Source: Treponema sp.
Lineage (GTDB): Bacteria; Spirochaetota; Spirochaetia; Treponematales; Treponemataceae
Reading direction: 5' to 3'
Assembly (NCBI GenBank): GCA_012513125.1
Contig: JAAZCS010000186.1
Coordinates: forward strand, 1-15,253
Length of the DNA: 15,253 nt
The stretch's first letter is position 1. Every line of letters begins with the position of its first letter. A model generated the notes under the pieces. The model made no database searches. It was given only the letters and a program-made list of their open reading frames with translations, and was not told the DNA's origin. Of the stretch, positions 14,790-15,253 are shown piece by piece. The translations under genes were made by a program, and so were the position numbers.

Positions 14790-15253
14790 TTATTTTCCTG
14801 ATTTGAAATAAGCTGCAAAAGGATTGTAACTCATTCCATCATCATTCTTATTGTTATTGCGATTTCTTGAAAAATTCTGAGATTTATCGTTTGAATTATT
14901 TGATGAAGATTTTTTCACAACAACAACTTTTTTTCCGTTTGGACTAGTTTTATCTGTTGTAACTTTCATCTGAACTTTTCGTTTATTTTCAGCTCCAGGA
15001 TTACTTTTTAAAGAAAGACTAATTCTTCTTCTATCAGTATCCAAACCAATTATTGTGAATTCCTTTATATCGCCTACTTTAATCACATCCATAGGATTTT
15101 TTACAAACTCATCACTTAATTCACTGATATGAATTAAACCTGTTTCATGAAGTCCGATATCGACAAAAGCCCCGAAATCAACAACATTTCTAATTTTTCC
15201 TGTTACTTTCATACCTTCTTTAAGGTCTTCAAATTGAACAACACCCTTTTGCA
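14790..15253 (-). CDS. tex: Tex RNA-binding protein, C-terminal part (partial)
   Basis: The frame stays open to the right edge, so this is the last 154 residues or so of a longer protein; the full family length is about 700-780. The edge reads QKGVVQFEDLKEGMKVTG, which leads straight into a complete S1 domain: KIRNVVDFGAFVDIGLHETG, then LIHISELSDEFV, NPMDVIKVGD and RRISLSLK. That sequence is characteristic of the S1 domain of Tex, a nucleic-acid-binding protein linked to transcription. The internal ATG at 15212 is not the true start. After the S1 domain there is a basic tail rich in Lys, Asn and Ser (about 70 residues), ending NPFAAYFKSGK. The low-complexity stretch with repeated Asn is unlike the usual short Tex tail. 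Confidence 0.9.
   Translation of the reverse strand, partial: QKGVVQFEDLKEGMKVTGKIRNVVDFGAFVDIGLHETGLIHISELSDEFVKNPMDVIKVGDIKEFTIIGLDTDRRRISLSLKSNPGAENKRKVQMKVTTDKTSPNGKKVVVVKKSSSNNSNDKSQNFSRNRNNNKNDDGMSYNPFAAYFKSGK

Noticed and set aside
1..15253. CRISPR arrays, tRNA or rRNA genes, insertion sequences, phage or defence modules
   Set aside because: I saw no regularly spaced repeats, tRNA-like cloverleaf with CCA, transposase motif or known defence-gene signature on either strand.

Overview
The window looks like a stretch of chromosome from a low-GC spirochaete, most likely a host-associated (gut or rumen) Treponema. The main evidence is a PheS of the archaeal/eukaryal type, which is a known peculiarity of spirochaetes. 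Further support comes from a bactofilin tail beside an M23 peptidase-like gene and a large protein resembling Treponema-restricted conserved hypotheticals. The species call is inference; no rRNA or tRNA is present.

Layout. At 2-151 (+) is the 3' end of a probable bactofilin. It meets, tail to tail and overlapping, a membrane-anchored M23 peptidase-like gene (127-855, -) whose catalytic domain is cut off just after its first zinc motif. A strong back-to-back promoter pair (881-948) drives this gene leftwards and a compact operon rightwards. The operon runs TatD hydrolase, tRNA-dihydrouridine synthase, a 525-residue conserved unknown, a GAF-GGDEF diguanylate cyclase and two small exported unknowns. 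It ends at a hairpin terminator (6714-6757). pheS follows alone (6788-8344) and ends at a perfect 17-bp stem that can terminate transcription from both sides.

The right half is all on the minus strand. In transcription order, right to left, it contains the 3' end of tex; a THUMP-domain RNA methyltransferase; a TetR regulator; a secreted GH5 glycanase; a lipoprotein with a predicted carbohydrate-binding-like beta-sandwich, ending at a clear terminator; a MATE exporter; and a frame-disrupted DUF4405 cytochrome-b-like membrane protein. The GH5 and lipoprotein genes suggest plant or fungal beta-glucan use, in keeping with a rumen or gut lifestyle.

Most of the window is ordinary housekeeping DNA. 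The parts that merit a second look are the truncated peptidase/bactofilin junction, the disrupted DUF4405 gene with an inverted repeat against its ribosome site, the TatD protein with two altered active-site motifs, the diguanylate cyclase operon with its two exported unknowns, and the small TetR-GH5-lipoprotein locus. I found no CRISPR array, transposase, phage gene or obvious new defence system.
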